This document shows, piece by piece, positions 42,933-53,012 of a stretch of 64,000 nucleotides of DNA; positions within the stretch are counted from its first letter, which is position 1, and every line of letters begins with the position of its first letter. Below the pieces are notes generated by a model. The model saw only the letters and a list, made by a program, of their open reading frames with translations, did not search any database and had not been told where the DNA came from. The position numbers were made by a program, and so were the translations under genes. The DNA is from Chryseobacterium formosum. GTDB taxonomy: Bacteria > Bacteroidota > Bacteroidia > Flavobacteriales > Weeksellaceae. The DNA lies in assembly GCF_026460885.1 (NCBI RefSeq), contig NZ_JAOVZW010000023.1:62001-126000 (forward strand). The letters are read 5' to 3'.

Positions 42933-43889
42933 ATGGAATATTTAAGTTTCGAACTTCCTATAAAAGAGCTGATGGATCAATATCAAACATGTTCTTTGGT
43001 AGGAGAAGAAAGTGGTGTTGATGTAAAATTAGCATGCAGCCAGATCGAAGACAAGATCAGAGATACAAAAAAAGAAATCTACGGAAATCTTACACCTTGG
43101 CAAAGAGTACAGTTATCGCGTCATCCGGATCGCCCTTATACTTTAGATTACATTAAAGGAATGGTAGATAAAGGAAGCTTCTTAGAACTTCACGGTGACA
43201 GAAATTTCGCTGATGATCCTGCATTAATTGGTGGTTTAGCTACTTTAGACGGTCAGAGAATTATGATTCTTGGAACTCAAAAAGGGAGAACTACCAAAGA
43301 AAGACAGCACAGAAGATTCGGAATGCCGAATCCTGAAGGATACAGAAAAGCTTTAAGACTAATGAAATTAGCCGAAAAGTTCAAAATTCCTGTAGTAACT
43401 TTGGTTGATACACCAGGAGCTTACCCTGGATTGGAAGCCGAAGAAAGAGGACAAGGTGAAGCAATTGCAAGAAATATTTTCGAAATGACGATGCTTAAAA
43501 CTCCAATTTTTACTTACATTATTGGTGAAGGTGCAAGTGGTGGAGCATTAGGAATTGGCGTTGGTAACAAAGTTTACATGTTGGAAAACACTTGGTACAC
43601 AGTAATTGCACCAGAAAGTTGTTCATCAATTCTTTGGAGAAACTGGGATCACAAAGAAGATGCAGCTAATGCATTAAATCTTACTCCAGCTGATGCATTA
43701 AGAGAAAAATTCATTGATGGAATCGTAGAAGAACCACTTGGTGGCGCTCATTACGATCCTGAAGTTGCTTATTTAAATTTAAAAGCTTCAATTTTACAAA
43801 ACATTAAAGCTTTCTCTAAATTTACAGGTAAGGAATTAGAAACTCACAGACAAGACAAGTTTATTGCGATGGGGCAATTTAAAGGATAA
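42933..43889 (+). CDS. accA: Acetyl-CoA carboxylase carboxyltransferase, alpha subunit
   Basis: This 318-residue subunit transfers the carboxyl group from biotin to acetyl-CoA, giving malonyl-CoA. Seen are the N-terminal [29 protein letters not shown], the [20 protein letters not shown] segment and the oxyanion-forming [15 protein letters not shown]. Length is normal. It is separate from accB-accC elsewhere in the window. A bidirectional terminator follows. Confidence 0.96.
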   Translation: MEYLSFELPIKELMDQYQTCSLVGEESGVDVKLACSQIEDKIRDTKKEIYGNLTPWQRVQLSRHPDRPYTLDYIKGMVDKGSFLELHGDRNFADDPALIGGLATLDGQRIMILGTQKGRTTKERQHRRFGMPNPEGYRKALRLMKLAEKFKIPVVTLVDTPGAYPGLEAEERGQGEAIARNIFEMTMLKTPIFTYIIGEGASGGALGIGVGNKVYMLENTWYTVIAPESCSSILWRNWDHKEDAANALNLTPADALREKFIDGIVEEPLGGAHYDPEVAYLNLKASILQNIKAFSKFTGKELETHRQDKFIAMGQFKG

Positions 43890-43890
43890 C

Positions 43891-43927
43891 AAAAAAAGCG
43901 GTTAAGAAATTCTTAACCGCTTTTTTT
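43891..43927. terminator. Bidirectional terminator of accA and the secreted two-domain gene
   Basis: AAAAAAAGCGGTTAAGAA pairs with TTCTTAACCGCTTTTTTT with a 1-nt loop. It is symmetric and serves both convergent genes. Confidence 0.88.
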
Positions 43928-43941
43928 ATTTTATTGTCAAT

Positions 43942-44640
43942 TTAATCAGCAACATTTAATGCAATTTCGATATCTCTGGTCACTTTTTTAAGAGAAGAAT
44001 ATTTTGCATCACAAACTGAGGTCGTCAAAACATACTCGCCTTTTTCTACCATTACAAAATTCTGTCCATTTGGGGGAACATCAAGATTGTAATATTTTTT
44101 TCCACTGATTTTTACAATCAATCGGCATTTAGATTTATTTTTAATATTAATATAAGCTTCATTATCATTAGGATCATTATTAAAAAGATGCGTTAAATAA
44201 GAAGCTGTTTTTTTTGCATCAGCACTTGGCTCAGATTTCTTACTTGAACTTCCTACTGCAGCATAATTTACTGTGCGTTGTGGCGTTGCAGCTTTAGAAT
44301 TAGACGCTAAATCTTTTCCTTTATTAAGCTCACTATTGCTTACTATTTTTTCAATTTTATCTTTGCTGATTGGTCTTATAGTAGGCTTAGCCTCTATAGA
44401 ATTATCTGCCATAATAATATAAATTAGTTTTCTTTTTAACTTATCGTTTTTTTCGTGTCCTGGATTTTGTTTGATAAAACCTGCAATAATTCTTGCTTCC
44501 GCAGTACTTTCTGCTTCTTCAAGTGTATAAATAATAACAGTTTCTTTCTCTGCAACGACTTTGGCTTTGGCTTTTTTCTTCTTTTGAGCAAAGCCTATAC
44601 TGAAGATTGATAGGAATATAATTAGAAATATTTTTTTCAT
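43942..44640 (-). CDS. Secreted two-domain protein, first of a four-member family
   Basis: This 232-residue protein has a signal peptide (MKKIFLIIFLSIFSIGFAQ) and a Lys-rich start to the mature part. A helical region around residues 45-80 (EARIIAGFIKQNPGHEKNDK) is followed by a low-complexity middle. The C-terminal beta domain carries NIKNKSKCRLIVKISGKKYY, NLDVPPNGQNFVMVEKGEY and VCDAKYSSLK. That C-terminal domain recurs in the genes at 60493, 62153 and 62679. The family function is unknown. It may correspond to a Chryseobacterium-type DUF, but I did not verify this. It is divergent from tsf. Confidence 0.8.
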   Translation of the reverse strand: MKKIFLIIFLSIFSIGFAQKKKKAKAKVVAEKETVIIYTLEEAESTAEARIIAGFIKQNPGHEKNDKLKRKLIYIIMADNSIEAKPTIRPISKDKIEKIVSNSELNKGKDLASNSKAATPQRTVNYAAVGSSSKKSEPSADAKKTASYLTHLFNNDPNDNEAYINIKNKSKCRLIVKISGKKYYNLDVPPNGQNFVMVEKGEYVLTTSVCDAKYSSLKKVTRDIEIALNVAD

Positions 44641-44718
44641 GTAGCGGAAACCTTTAAAAATTTATTAAATAAATACTATAACGTGAAAAGTCATTTTTTA
44701 GTTTATCATTAAAATCAT

Positions 44719-44726
44719 TATCTTTG
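44719..44726 (+). promoter_or_regulatory. -7 box of tsf
   Basis: TATCTTTG lies 62 bp before the tsf ATG, giving tsf its own promoter in the absence of rpsB. Confidence 0.45.
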
Positions 44727-44788
44727 CACATCTTTAAAATAAACTATTAAAGTTAATCATAATTTTAAATAAAAAAATAATAAATATT

Positions 44789-45613
44789 ATGTCTTATTCA
44801 CCAGCTGCTGCAGACGTAGCAAAATTGAGAAACCAAACAGGTGCAGGTATGATGGACTGCAAGAAAGCTTTAGTTGAAGCAGAAGGAGACTTCGAAAAAG
44901 CAGTTGATATCCTTAGAAAAAAAGGACAAAAAGTTGCAGCTAACAGAGCTGACAGAGATTCTTCTGAAGGTGCTGTAATCGCTAGAGTAAACGAAGATAA
45001 CACTTTAGGTGTTGTAATTTCTCTAAATTGCGAAACTGACTTTGTTGCTAAAAACGAAGCGTTCATCGAGCTAGCTTACGAAATTGCTGAAATGGCTATT
45101 TTCGCTGCTACTAAAGAAGAATTATTGGCTACAGATTTCCACGGAATGACTGTTGCTGAAAAATTGATCGAGCAAACTGGAGTTATCGGTGAGAAAATCG
45201 AGATTGGTGCTTTCGAAAGAATTACAGGACCTTTCTTAGGAGCTTACATCCACGCTGGAAACAAAATCGCTGCAATCACTTCTCTTTCTGCAAAAGTAGA
45301 CGGAGCTGATGAAGCTGCTAAATCTGTTTCTATGCAAGCTGCTGCAATGAACCCAATTGCACTTGACGAAACTTCTGTTTCTCAGGAAACTATCGACAAA
45401 GAATTGGAAATCGAAAGACACAAACTTACTGAAGAAGGTAAGCCTGCAAACATTATCGATAATATCTTGAAGGGTAAAATGCAGAGATTCTACAAAGACA
45501 ATACTTTGGTACACCAAGATTTCATCAAAGACAGTTCTATTTCTGTTGCTGATTACGTAAAATCTGTAAACGGAGACCTTAAAGTAACAGGATTTATCAG
45601 AGTTAGCTTATAA
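44789..45613 (+). CDS. tsf: Translation elongation factor Ts
   Basis: This 274-residue guanine-nucleotide exchange factor for EF-Tu has an N-terminal UBA domain (VAKLRNQTGAGMMDCKKALV at about residues 9-28), the core with TDFVAKNEAFIELAYEIAE, and the C-terminal region (KGKMQRFYKDNTLVHQDF) of the exchange domain. rpsB, normally upstream and co-transcribed, is about 18 kb away on the other strand here, and tsf carries its own promoter and terminator. Confidence 0.97.
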   Translation: MSYSPAAADVAKLRNQTGAGMMDCKKALVEAEGDFEKAVDILRKKGQKVAANRADRDSSEGAVIARVNEDNTLGVVISLNCETDFVAKNEAFIELAYEIAEMAIFAATKEELLATDFHGMTVAEKLIEQTGVIGEKIEIGAFERITGPFLGAYIHAGNKIAAITSLSAKVDGADEAAKSVSMQAAAMNPIALDETSVSQETIDKELEIERHKLTEEGKPANIIDNILKGKMQRFYKDNTLVHQDFIKDSSISVADYVKSVNGDLKVTGFIRVSL

Positions 45614-45637
45614 TAACTTTTTTAAATTTAAAATATT

Positions 45638-45670
45638 AATCCCGATGATTTTTTCATCGGGATTTTTTTT
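45638..45670 (+). terminator. tsf terminator
   Basis: AATCCCGATGA pairs with TCATCGGGATT around a 5-nt T loop and is followed by eight T residues. Confidence 0.88.
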
Positions 45671-45813
45671 GCATAAAGCTCTTTATGATATTAATAAAGC
45701 ATAAAGTATTTTTTTGAAATTTCGCAAGTATATTAAATTATAATTAAATGTTAAAAACATTACGTAAAAATTTGATTATTAATATGTAAATTTGTCGCCC
45801 CTAAAACTGAGGC
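45671..45813 (+). promoter_or_regulatory. Spacer before first giant protein, with -7 box at 45787-45794
   Basis: TAAATTTG at 45787-45794 lies 20 bp before the ATG. A TTG at 45772 is only 12 bp away, which is too close for the consensus. The rest of the spacer holds no gene. Confidence 0.4.
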
Positions 45814-48800
45814 ATGAAAAGATTTCTACTTATTATTTGTACATTTTGGTGTTTAATCATAAATGCTCAACTTGATACAGAACATTGGTTTGCTCCAATG
45901 TCTGCAAAAGCCGGAACTAACGGATTGGAAGGATATTTATATTTATCTACCGACGAAGCAACTCCTTTTGCTGTTCAGATTTTTAATAACAATACATTAT
46001 ACACTACTGTTCAGGTAAGTAAAAACAATCCTGCGCAAGTTATTATTCCTAATAACTTTTTAGTTGCATCATCGCAATCACAATTGTTTACTTCTAACAA
46101 TATGGGATTAAATGTAAAAGGTTCAAAAAAATTCTTTGCCAATTACAGGTTTGCAATGCCTAATCATGCCGAAATTTTAACTTCAAAAGGTGCAGCAGGT
46201 TTAGGAACTACATTTTATGCGGGTGTTGCTCCAATTACAGGATCAGAAGATCACATGAATGCAACAATCGGAGTAATAGCAACTGAGGACAATACCGTTG
46301 TGACTATTTCTGGTTACAATCCAGCTATTACTTTTTCGGATGGAATTTCTTCTCCAACAAGAACTTTTACACTTAATAAAGGAAAATCTTACATTTTAGA
46401 TGTTGTAAGTTCGTGGTCAAATGCCAATAAAACAGGTTTAGTAGGAGCTAAAATTGTTGCGACAAAAGCAATTTCTGTAACAAACGGAAACTTTAACGCA
46501 GCTTATACTACTCAAAACCTTACCAATAATGACATTTTGATGGATCAGGCAGTACCTGTTGATCGTTTAGGAAAAGATTTCGTAGTGGTAAAAGGAAACG
46601 GAACGGTAACTTCTCAAATGGAAACCGCTTTAATTATTGCTACAGAGAACAATACACAGATTACATTTAACGGAACCGGAGCTGCAATAACTCTAAATGA
46701 AGGGCAATATTATCAAGTTCCAAGTGCAAGATATCAAAATCAAGGTAATGGACATTACAATATGAATATTTCTGCAACCAAAAATGTTTATGTTTATCAA
46801 TTACTTTCTGGCGCAACCAACGGAAACGAATATGCTTCCGGAGGAATGAATTTCATACCACCTTTAAGCTGTTTTATGCCTAATAAAATTGATGAAATTG
46901 GTTTTATTAACAGAATTGGAGGTCAAACTTTTGCAACAAGATTAAATATTATCACCCAAACCGGAGCAACGGTAACTTTAAACGGTGGCCCAATTGCAGC
47001 AGGAAACGGACCCTATCCTGTAACAGGAAATCCAAACTGGGTAAGCTACTCTATTCAAAATGTGACAGGAAATATTACTTTAAATTCCACAAAAGCTATG
47101 ACTGCAGGAATCGCTGCAGGAAGTGGTGCCGTAGGATATGGAGGGTATTTTTCAGGATTCTCTTCTGTTCCCGCAATTACGAAAACTGGTGACTGTTACG
47201 CAGGAATTGAGCTTCAGGTTGATAACAATTATGATGCTTATCAATGGTATTTAAATGGAGTTGCGATTACCGGAGCTACAACTTATTTTATTAATCCTGA
47301 ATTGTATGGAGCAGGAGCATATACTTGTTCGGTAACGAAAAATAACTGTGAAACAAAATTGACGACGATTTATAACTACACATTATGTCCGCCAATTTCA
47401 ACAACAACTTATACAATCGGATCTTGTAATACAAAAGTAATTACGCCTGCATTTACAAGCTCTACACAAAACATTGTTCCTTCATTAACAGCAATTATTG
47501 CTCAGCCAACTAACGGAACAGCAACTGTAAATTCAACTACAGGTCAAATTACATACACACCAAATGCAACGACCGTAAATACTACAGATCAGTTTATTTA
47601 TTATATTCAAGGAAACGGAAATCCATTTGCTTTTGAATATTTTAAAATTATAATTAATACAGATGCTCTTCAGGTAAATAATGCTTCAATAAGCATTTGT
47701 AACAGTACTTCAGGAAATGGAACCTATAATTTGACAACTGCGAATGTAACATCGGCTGTTGGAGCAAGTATTACTTATTTTACCAATTCAAATTTGACCG
47801 GTCAAATTGCTGTTCCTACAAATTATACAGGACCTGCAGGAATTATTTACGCTAATGTAACTTCAACTTACGGATGTTCTAAAGTTGCGCAGATTACATT
47901 AATCATGAACCAATCTCCAAATATCAATACAAGTGCTTATAATGCAGAGTTTTGTGATGATAATTTTTCTGGAGTTATCAATATAAATTTTGCAACCGTT
48001 ACTCCTCAAATTGTTACAAATTCAGCGAGTTTTATTGTAAAATATTATTTAAATCAAGCTGATGCAACCGCAGGAAATAATAATACATTACCAACTAACT
48101 GGAATTACACTTCAAATACAACAGTTTATATAAGAGTTGAAAGTACAAACGGTTGTCCTCCCGCTTTTGGACAAATCAATTTTGTGATTAAAAATAAGGT
48201 TCCTTTGTTAACTCCTACACATGTATTAGAAATTTGTGACACAGACATGAATGGTTCTGAAACTGTCAATTTAATGAATTATAAAAATATTTTCACCACA
48301 GATCCTGCAACCTCGGTTACTTTCCATAGTAGTTTGGCAGATGCACAATCAGGAGCAAATGCAATCTCTGCAACACAAACAATCAACAACGGAACAACAG
48401 GAACTTTTTATTTAAGATTCACTAATGCAACACAGTGTTTTAATACAGCTAATTTAGCTATCAAAGTAAATGCTGTTCCTAATATCAATATTGCGAATTT
48501 TAACGGTAATCTTTGTGATGATAATTTTGACGGAATTGTAAACGTAAATTTTGCGACCATAACTCCACAAGTTGTAACAAATTCAGCAAATTTTACAGTA
48601 AGATATTACTTAAGTCAAGCCGATGCAACTGCAGGAAACGGGAATACACTTCCAACCAACTGGACGTATACTTCAGCAACAATTGTTTACATAAGAGTGG
48701 ATGGTACAAGTACAACTTGCCCTACTGCTTTTGGACAAATTAATTTTACCGTAGGTAACAAACTGACTCTTCTAACAACAAATGTAACGACACAAGTTTG

Positions 48801-49716
48801 TGATAATGATTTAGATGGCTCTCAAAGTGTAAATCTTAGTGATTATAAAAATCAATTTACGGCAGATCCGTCAGTTACCCTTACTTTCTATTCTACTTTA
48901 GCCAATGCGCAAGCTGGAACTAATGCCATACCTGCAACTCAGGTTATTACAACTTCAGCAACTTTCTATATTAGATTTACAAGTAATAATGCTTGTCCGA
49001 ACATTGGAACTCTAACAATTAGTTTAAAATCTCCAAAAAAATCAAGTACTTTACAAGATCAGACTATTTGTCTAGACGCAAAAGCAATTCTTAATGCAGG
49101 TAATGGATTTACATCTTATTTGTGGAGCACAGGAGCAACTACCTCGTCAATTACCGTTGGTGTTGGAACTTACTTTGTAGATTTAGGATTTAACGGATGT
49201 ATTTACAGACAAACAGTAACCGTAACAGCCGCTCAAGCTCCAACAATCACAAGCATTGTTGTTACAGGAACAAGTGCAACAATTAATGTTACAGGAGGAA
49301 CTGCACCTTATCAATATTCATTAAACGGTTCAGATTACCAGAGTTCAAATGTATTCTCAGGATTAACAAGAGGACCGCACAAAGTTTACGTAATTGGGAG
49401 AGATGGATGTCAACCCGTGATTAAAGATTTCTTAATTTTAAATTTAATTAATACAATTACTCCAAATGGGGACGGAAGAAATGATGTTTTAGATTATTCT
49501 GACTTAAAAATTAAGGATCAAGTAAATATTGAAGTGGTTGATAGATACGGAGCAAAGGTTTACAAATCATCCCCAAATAACTACAAATGGGATGGAAAAT
49601 CAGGTGGCAGAAATCTACCAACAGGGACTTACTGGTATATTATCAGATGGATTGAACCGGACACAAAATTGCCAGTTTCTCATTCTGGGTGGCTTTTAAT
49701 TAAGAATAGAGAATAG
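45814..49716 (+). CDS. Giant IgGFc-binding-like surface protein, subtype A, T9SS type B
   Basis: This 1300-residue protein has a signal peptide (MKRFLLIICTFWCLIINAQ), then DTEHWFAPM and an IgGFc-binding-like N-terminal region (about residues 20-450; VIATEDNTVVTISG, LMDQAVPVDRLGKDFVVVKG, NVYVYQLLSG). Next comes an Ig-like stretch (DAYQWYLNGVAITGA), then two consecutive copies of a ~187-residue module starting CDDNF (47950-49030). It ends with a CHU_C sorting domain (about residues 1213-1300; NTITPNGDGRNDVLDY, TGTYWYIIRW, GWLLIKNRE) that directs export by the type IX system. It is probably an adhesin; the ligand is unknown. Confidence 0.88.
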   Translation: MKRFLLIICTFWCLIINAQLDTEHWFAPMSAKAGTNGLEGYLYLSTDEATPFAVQIFNNNTLYTTVQVSKNNPAQVIIPNNFLVASSQSQLFTSNNMGLNVKGSKKFFANYRFAMPNHAEILTSKGAAGLGTTFYAGVAPITGSEDHMNATIGVIATEDNTVVTISGYNPAITFSDGISSPTRTFTLNKGKSYILDVVSSWSNANKTGLVGAKIVATKAISVTNGNFNAAYTTQNLTNNDILMDQAVPVDRLGKDFVVVKGNGTVTSQMETALIIATENNTQITFNGTGAAITLNEGQYYQVPSARYQNQGNGHYNMNISATKNVYVYQLLSGATNGNEYASGGMNFIPPLSCFMPNKIDEIGFINRIGGQTFATRLNIITQTGATVTLNGGPIAAGNGPYPVTGNPNWVSYSIQNVTGNITLNSTKAMTAGIAAGSGAVGYGGYFSGFSSVPAITKTGDCYAGIELQVDNNYDAYQWYLNGVAITGATTYFINPELYGAGAYTCSVTKNNCETKLTTIYNYTLCPPISTTTYTIGSCNTKVITPAFTSSTQNIVPSLTAIIAQPTNGTATVNSTTGQITYTPNATTVNTTDQFIYYIQGNGNPFAFEYFKIIINTDALQVNNASISICNSTSGNGTYNLTTANVTSAVGASITYFTNSNLTGQIAVPTNYTGPAGIIYANVTSTYGCSKVAQITLIMNQSPNINTSAYNAEFCDDNFSGVININFATVTPQIVTNSASFIVKYYLNQADATAGNNNTLPTNWNYTSNTTVYIRVESTNGCPPAFGQINFVIKNKVPLLTPTHVLEICDTDMNGSETVNLMNYKNIFTTDPATSVTFHSSLADAQSGANAISATQTINNGTTGTFYLRFTNATQCFNTANLAIKVNAVPNINIANFNGNLCDDNFDGIVNVNFATITPQVVTNSANFTVRYYLSQADATAGNGNTLPTNWTYTSATIVYIRVDGTSTTCPTAFGQINFTVGNKLTLLTTNVTTQVCDNDLDGSQSVNLSDYKNQFTADPSVTLTFYSTLANAQAGTNAIPATQVITTSATFYIRFTSNNACPNIGTLTISLKSPKKSSTLQDQTICLDAKAILNAGNGFTSYLWSTGATTSSITVGVGTYFVDLGFNGCIYRQTVTVTAAQAPTITSIVVTGTSATINVTGGTAPYQYSLNGSDYQSSNVFSGLTRGPHKVYVIGRDGCQPVIKDFLILNLINTITPNGDGRNDVLDYSDLKIKDQVNIEVVDRYGAKVYKSSPNNYKWDGKSGGRNLPTGTYWYIIRWIEPDTKLPVSHSGWLLIKNRE
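47950..49030 (+). repeat. Tandem ~560-bp module duplication inside first giant gene
   Basis: Two copies start at TTTGTGATGATAATTTT-type words near 47950 and 48511. They encode CDDNFSGVININFATVTPQI and CDDNFDGIVNVNFATITPQV, each followed by a CDxDxxGSxxVNL segment. The copies are diverged but collinear. Confidence 0.7.
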
Positions 49717-49764
49717 ATTTTAAATTTTATTTATGATTTATTAACAATATATTAAAATTTATTC

Positions 49765-49772
49765 TAATTTTG
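49765..49772 (+). promoter_or_regulatory. -7 box of second giant gene
   Basis: TAATTTTG lies 24 bp before the ATG at 49797. Confidence 0.4.
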
Positions 49773-49796
49773 TAGAAATCCTAATTCCATAATTTT

Positions 49797-52700
49797 ATGA
49801 AAAGATTTCTACTAAGTTTTGCAGTAATGCTTCTGACAATCAACAGTCTTTTTGCACAAAGAGATACTGATCATTGGATTGCACCCTATTATAATTCAGG
49901 GGGAACATATTCTACTGCCGTTTATCTGTCAACAGATTCTGTAACGCCATTTGCAGTGAATATTTTCAGTAATAATGTGCAGATCAATACCACTCCTATT
50001 ATGGTGAGTAAAAACAATCCTGTTACTTATGATGTGGGAACTTATATTTCTACAGCTTCCACAAGTGACGGTTTTAAAGTTCTTAATAAAGGATTGTATT
50101 TAAAAGGAGCAAAACCTTTTTATTGCACTTTAAGAACGGCGCAAATCTCTCATGGCGAAATTGTAACAAGTAAAGGAAAAGCTGGAATAGGTAAAGAGTT
50201 TTATGTTGCAAATACACCTTACGCGGGAAGTACAGCTACCCTTTACAGTTTTACTGCAGGGGTTATGGCTACCGAAGACGCTACAACTGTGACAGTTAGC
50301 TGGCCAGGAACAATAACGTTTTTTGGACAACCGGCCACCCCACCGTCCAATCCCTATACTTTTACATTAAATAAGGGGGAATCATTTATATTTGCAGGAA
50401 ATGCTGCAAGTGCCGCTCCGTTTATGGGAGCTAAAATAACTTCCACTAAACCAATCACGCTCACTAATGGTAACATGAATGGAAATTTTGGAAATTCACC
50501 TTCAGGTTCAGATGCAATTCTTGACCAGTCTGTCCCTACCGAAAGATTGGGAAGCACTTTTGCAATGGTGAGAACACTTTCCACATCTTCAGACCTTGAA
50601 GGAGGTATAGTGATTGCTACGGAAGATAATACGCAAGTATTTATAAATGGATCATTGATACCTGCAGCTACTATTAACCAGGGACAATGGTACCGAATTC
50701 CAGGTTCGTCATATCAGTTGCAAGGAACTAGTGGACATTACAACATGCTCGTATCTACTTCTAAAAACGTTTACTTATATCAGTTGGTTTCTGTAGATGA
50801 TAGCAATGCCACTTGTGGATTTAATTATATTCCTCCCCTCAACTGTTTCCTACCTAGAAAAATTGATGAGATTGGTAAGGTAAATGAAATGCCAAACACA
50901 TCATCTACTATCACTCTTAAACTTAATATTCTTACTGAGGCAGGAGCTACGGTTACTTATAGTACTAATGGAGGAACACCAATCACACCAACGGCAGCAC
51001 AAGGGCCTTATCAGCTTCTAGGAAATACAAACTGGGTGACTTATGCAATAGAAGGTGTTACAGGAAATCTAACTATTCAATCTACAAAAGCGGTTACAGC
51101 TGGCGTAAACGGAGGATATAGCACTGCAGGCTACGGTGGTTATTTTGCAGGATTCTCTTCAATACCAGTTATTGCAAAACAAACTGGAGATTGTATTCCC
51201 GGTATCATTTTGGAAGTTGACGACAGCTATGAAACTTATCAGTGGTATTTGAATGGTGGTATCATTACAGGAGCTACATCTGCTACATATACACCAGCAG
51301 TTGCAGGGGATTATACTGTAAAAGTAACGATGGGTACGTGTCCACCAGTTACTACACCAATATATAAAGTATTTACATGTTTAACTAATACCGTTAAAAC
51401 TTTAAATATCTGCGGTACGAAAGCTATTATACCTGCATTTACTAGCTCAACGCAAACACCAGTACCGGGAACTGTACAAATCATTACGGCACCAACACAA
51501 GGTACTGCTACACTAAATCCTGCTACAGGAATTATTACCTACGTACCAAATGCAGGCTACTTAGGGGCAGATAAGATTATTTATAAATTCTGTGGAAATG
51601 CTGCTGAATTTGTAGATTGTGAACAAATTACACTAAACCTAAATGTTGTACCATTTGTACTTACAGATGTAACAATCAAAACTTGTCAATATGCCGGCAA
51701 AGGATATTTTGATTTAACTACTGCGCCTGTAACTTCTTACAGCCCTACAACTAAAAAATTCTATCCAACTTTAGCAGACTTAAATGCAAATACAAACCAA
51801 ATCAGTAATCCTACAAATTATTTCTTTGGATTAGGATCAGTATATGTACAAGTAACTACAGACGAAGGATGTATTGGAACGGCAAAAATCACTCTTGATT
51901 TCTACCCTACTCCAGTTGTAAATGAAACTACATTAACGGTATGTTTTATTGAAAATAATGAAACAAAAGGAGTATTTAATCTTCCAAATGCGAATGTTAC
52001 ATCACAAACTCCAGTTACTAAAAAGTATTACCCAACGTTTACAGATGCAAGCAACGGAACGAATGAAATAACACTTCCAGTAGATATGTATATTTCAGGA
52101 GACGGTGCTGTTTATGCAAGAGTATTTAATAGTAACGGATGTTATGCAATTGCAAAAATCAATCTTAAAGTTACTCCTCCAAAGAAATCATCTTTATTGG
52201 TTGACAAATATATCTGTATTGATAGCAGAACTACATTAGATGCTGGAGCAGGATATCAGTCATACCAATGGAGTACTGGTGCAACTACGCAAACAATTCA
52301 AGCAGTACCAGTAGGAGATTATTGGGTTATTCTTCAAAATGCAGGATGTTATACTAAACAAACGGTTAGTGTGAAAAAAGCTTTGGAGCCAGTAATTACT
52401 TCAATAGAAATTTCTAATAATACAGCAACAGTTATTGTAACCGGAGGTACTGCACCTTTCAAATATGCGGTAGACGGAACATCAACTTGGCAGGATTCTA
52501 ATGTATTTACAAATTTGAGCAGAGGTCAACATACTTTCTATGTGAAAGACGAGTTCAACTGTTCTCCGGTATCTGTAGAAATTACAGTTCCAAATCTTGT
52601 AAATGCAATTACTCCAAACGGAGATAAAATAAATGATTTCATCGATTATAGTGAATTAGCTTACAAAGACAATCTTTCTTTCACGATTTATGACAGATAT

Positions 52701-52874
52701 GGTAATAAAGTCTTTGTCGGTGATAAATTCAATAACTACAAATGGGATGGAACTCAATCCAATAAAAAGATTGTTACCGGAACATATTGGTATCACATCA
52801 ATTGGACAGAACCAAATGCTACTAAAACTCCAATAAAATACACAGGTTGGATTTTAGTTAAGAATAGAGAATAG
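49797..52874 (+). CDS. Giant IgGFc-binding-like surface protein, subtype B, T9SS type B
   Basis: This 1025-residue protein has a signal peptide (MKRFLLSFAVMLLTINSLFAQ). Its first residues nearly match the previous gene, but it then has RDTDHWIAPYY. The IgGFc-binding-like region (about residues 25-470) contains GVMATEDATTVTVSW, LDQSVPTERLGSTFAMVRTL and FNYIPPLNCFLPRKIDEIGK. An Ig-like region (ETYQWYLNGGIITGATSA), a cadherin-like stretch and short Cys-containing modules follow. The CHU_C sorting domain (NAITPNGDKINDFIDYSE to GWILVKNRE) ends it. It lacks the CDDNF module of subtype A. It is followed by a terminator and is probably transcribed alone. Confidence 0.88.
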   Translation: MKRFLLSFAVMLLTINSLFAQRDTDHWIAPYYNSGGTYSTAVYLSTDSVTPFAVNIFSNNVQINTTPIMVSKNNPVTYDVGTYISTASTSDGFKVLNKGLYLKGAKPFYCTLRTAQISHGEIVTSKGKAGIGKEFYVANTPYAGSTATLYSFTAGVMATEDATTVTVSWPGTITFFGQPATPPSNPYTFTLNKGESFIFAGNAASAAPFMGAKITSTKPITLTNGNMNGNFGNSPSGSDAILDQSVPTERLGSTFAMVRTLSTSSDLEGGIVIATEDNTQVFINGSLIPAATINQGQWYRIPGSSYQLQGTSGHYNMLVSTSKNVYLYQLVSVDDSNATCGFNYIPPLNCFLPRKIDEIGKVNEMPNTSSTITLKLNILTEAGATVTYSTNGGTPITPTAAQGPYQLLGNTNWVTYAIEGVTGNLTIQSTKAVTAGVNGGYSTAGYGGYFAGFSSIPVIAKQTGDCIPGIILEVDDSYETYQWYLNGGIITGATSATYTPAVAGDYTVKVTMGTCPPVTTPIYKVFTCLTNTVKTLNICGTKAIIPAFTSSTQTPVPGTVQIITAPTQGTATLNPATGIITYVPNAGYLGADKIIYKFCGNAAEFVDCEQITLNLNVVPFVLTDVTIKTCQYAGKGYFDLTTAPVTSYSPTTKKFYPTLADLNANTNQISNPTNYFFGLGSVYVQVTTDEGCIGTAKITLDFYPTPVVNETTLTVCFIENNETKGVFNLPNANVTSQTPVTKKYYPTFTDASNGTNEITLPVDMYISGDGAVYARVFNSNGCYAIAKINLKVTPPKKSSLLVDKYICIDSRTTLDAGAGYQSYQWSTGATTQTIQAVPVGDYWVILQNAGCYTKQTVSVKKALEPVITSIEISNNTATVIVTGGTAPFKYAVDGTSTWQDSNVFTNLSRGQHTFYVKDEFNCSPVSVEITVPNLVNAITPNGDKINDFIDYSELAYKDNLSFTIYDRYGNKVFVGDKFNNYKWDGTQSNKKIVTGTYWYHINWTEPNATKTPIKYTGWILVKNRE

Positions 52875-52894
52875 AATCTTAAATAATAGAATGA

Positions 52895-52928
52895 AAATAC
52901 CACAACTTAACTGTTGTGGTATTTTTTT
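52895..52928 (+). terminator. Terminator of second giant gene
   Basis: AAATACCACAAC pairs with GTTGTGGTATTT around a 6-nt loop and is followed by a T run. Confidence 0.85.
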
Positions 52929-52983
52929 ATCATAAATTTAATTTTTTTTATATTTTTTTTATAAAACATATGAATTATTACAT

Positions 52984-52991
52984 TATTTTTG
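52984..52991 (+). promoter_or_regulatory. -7 box of third giant gene
   Basis: TATTTTTG lies 21 bp before the ATG at 53013. Confidence 0.4.
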
Positions 52992-53012
52992 TATGAATCC
53001 TAATCCTAGACT

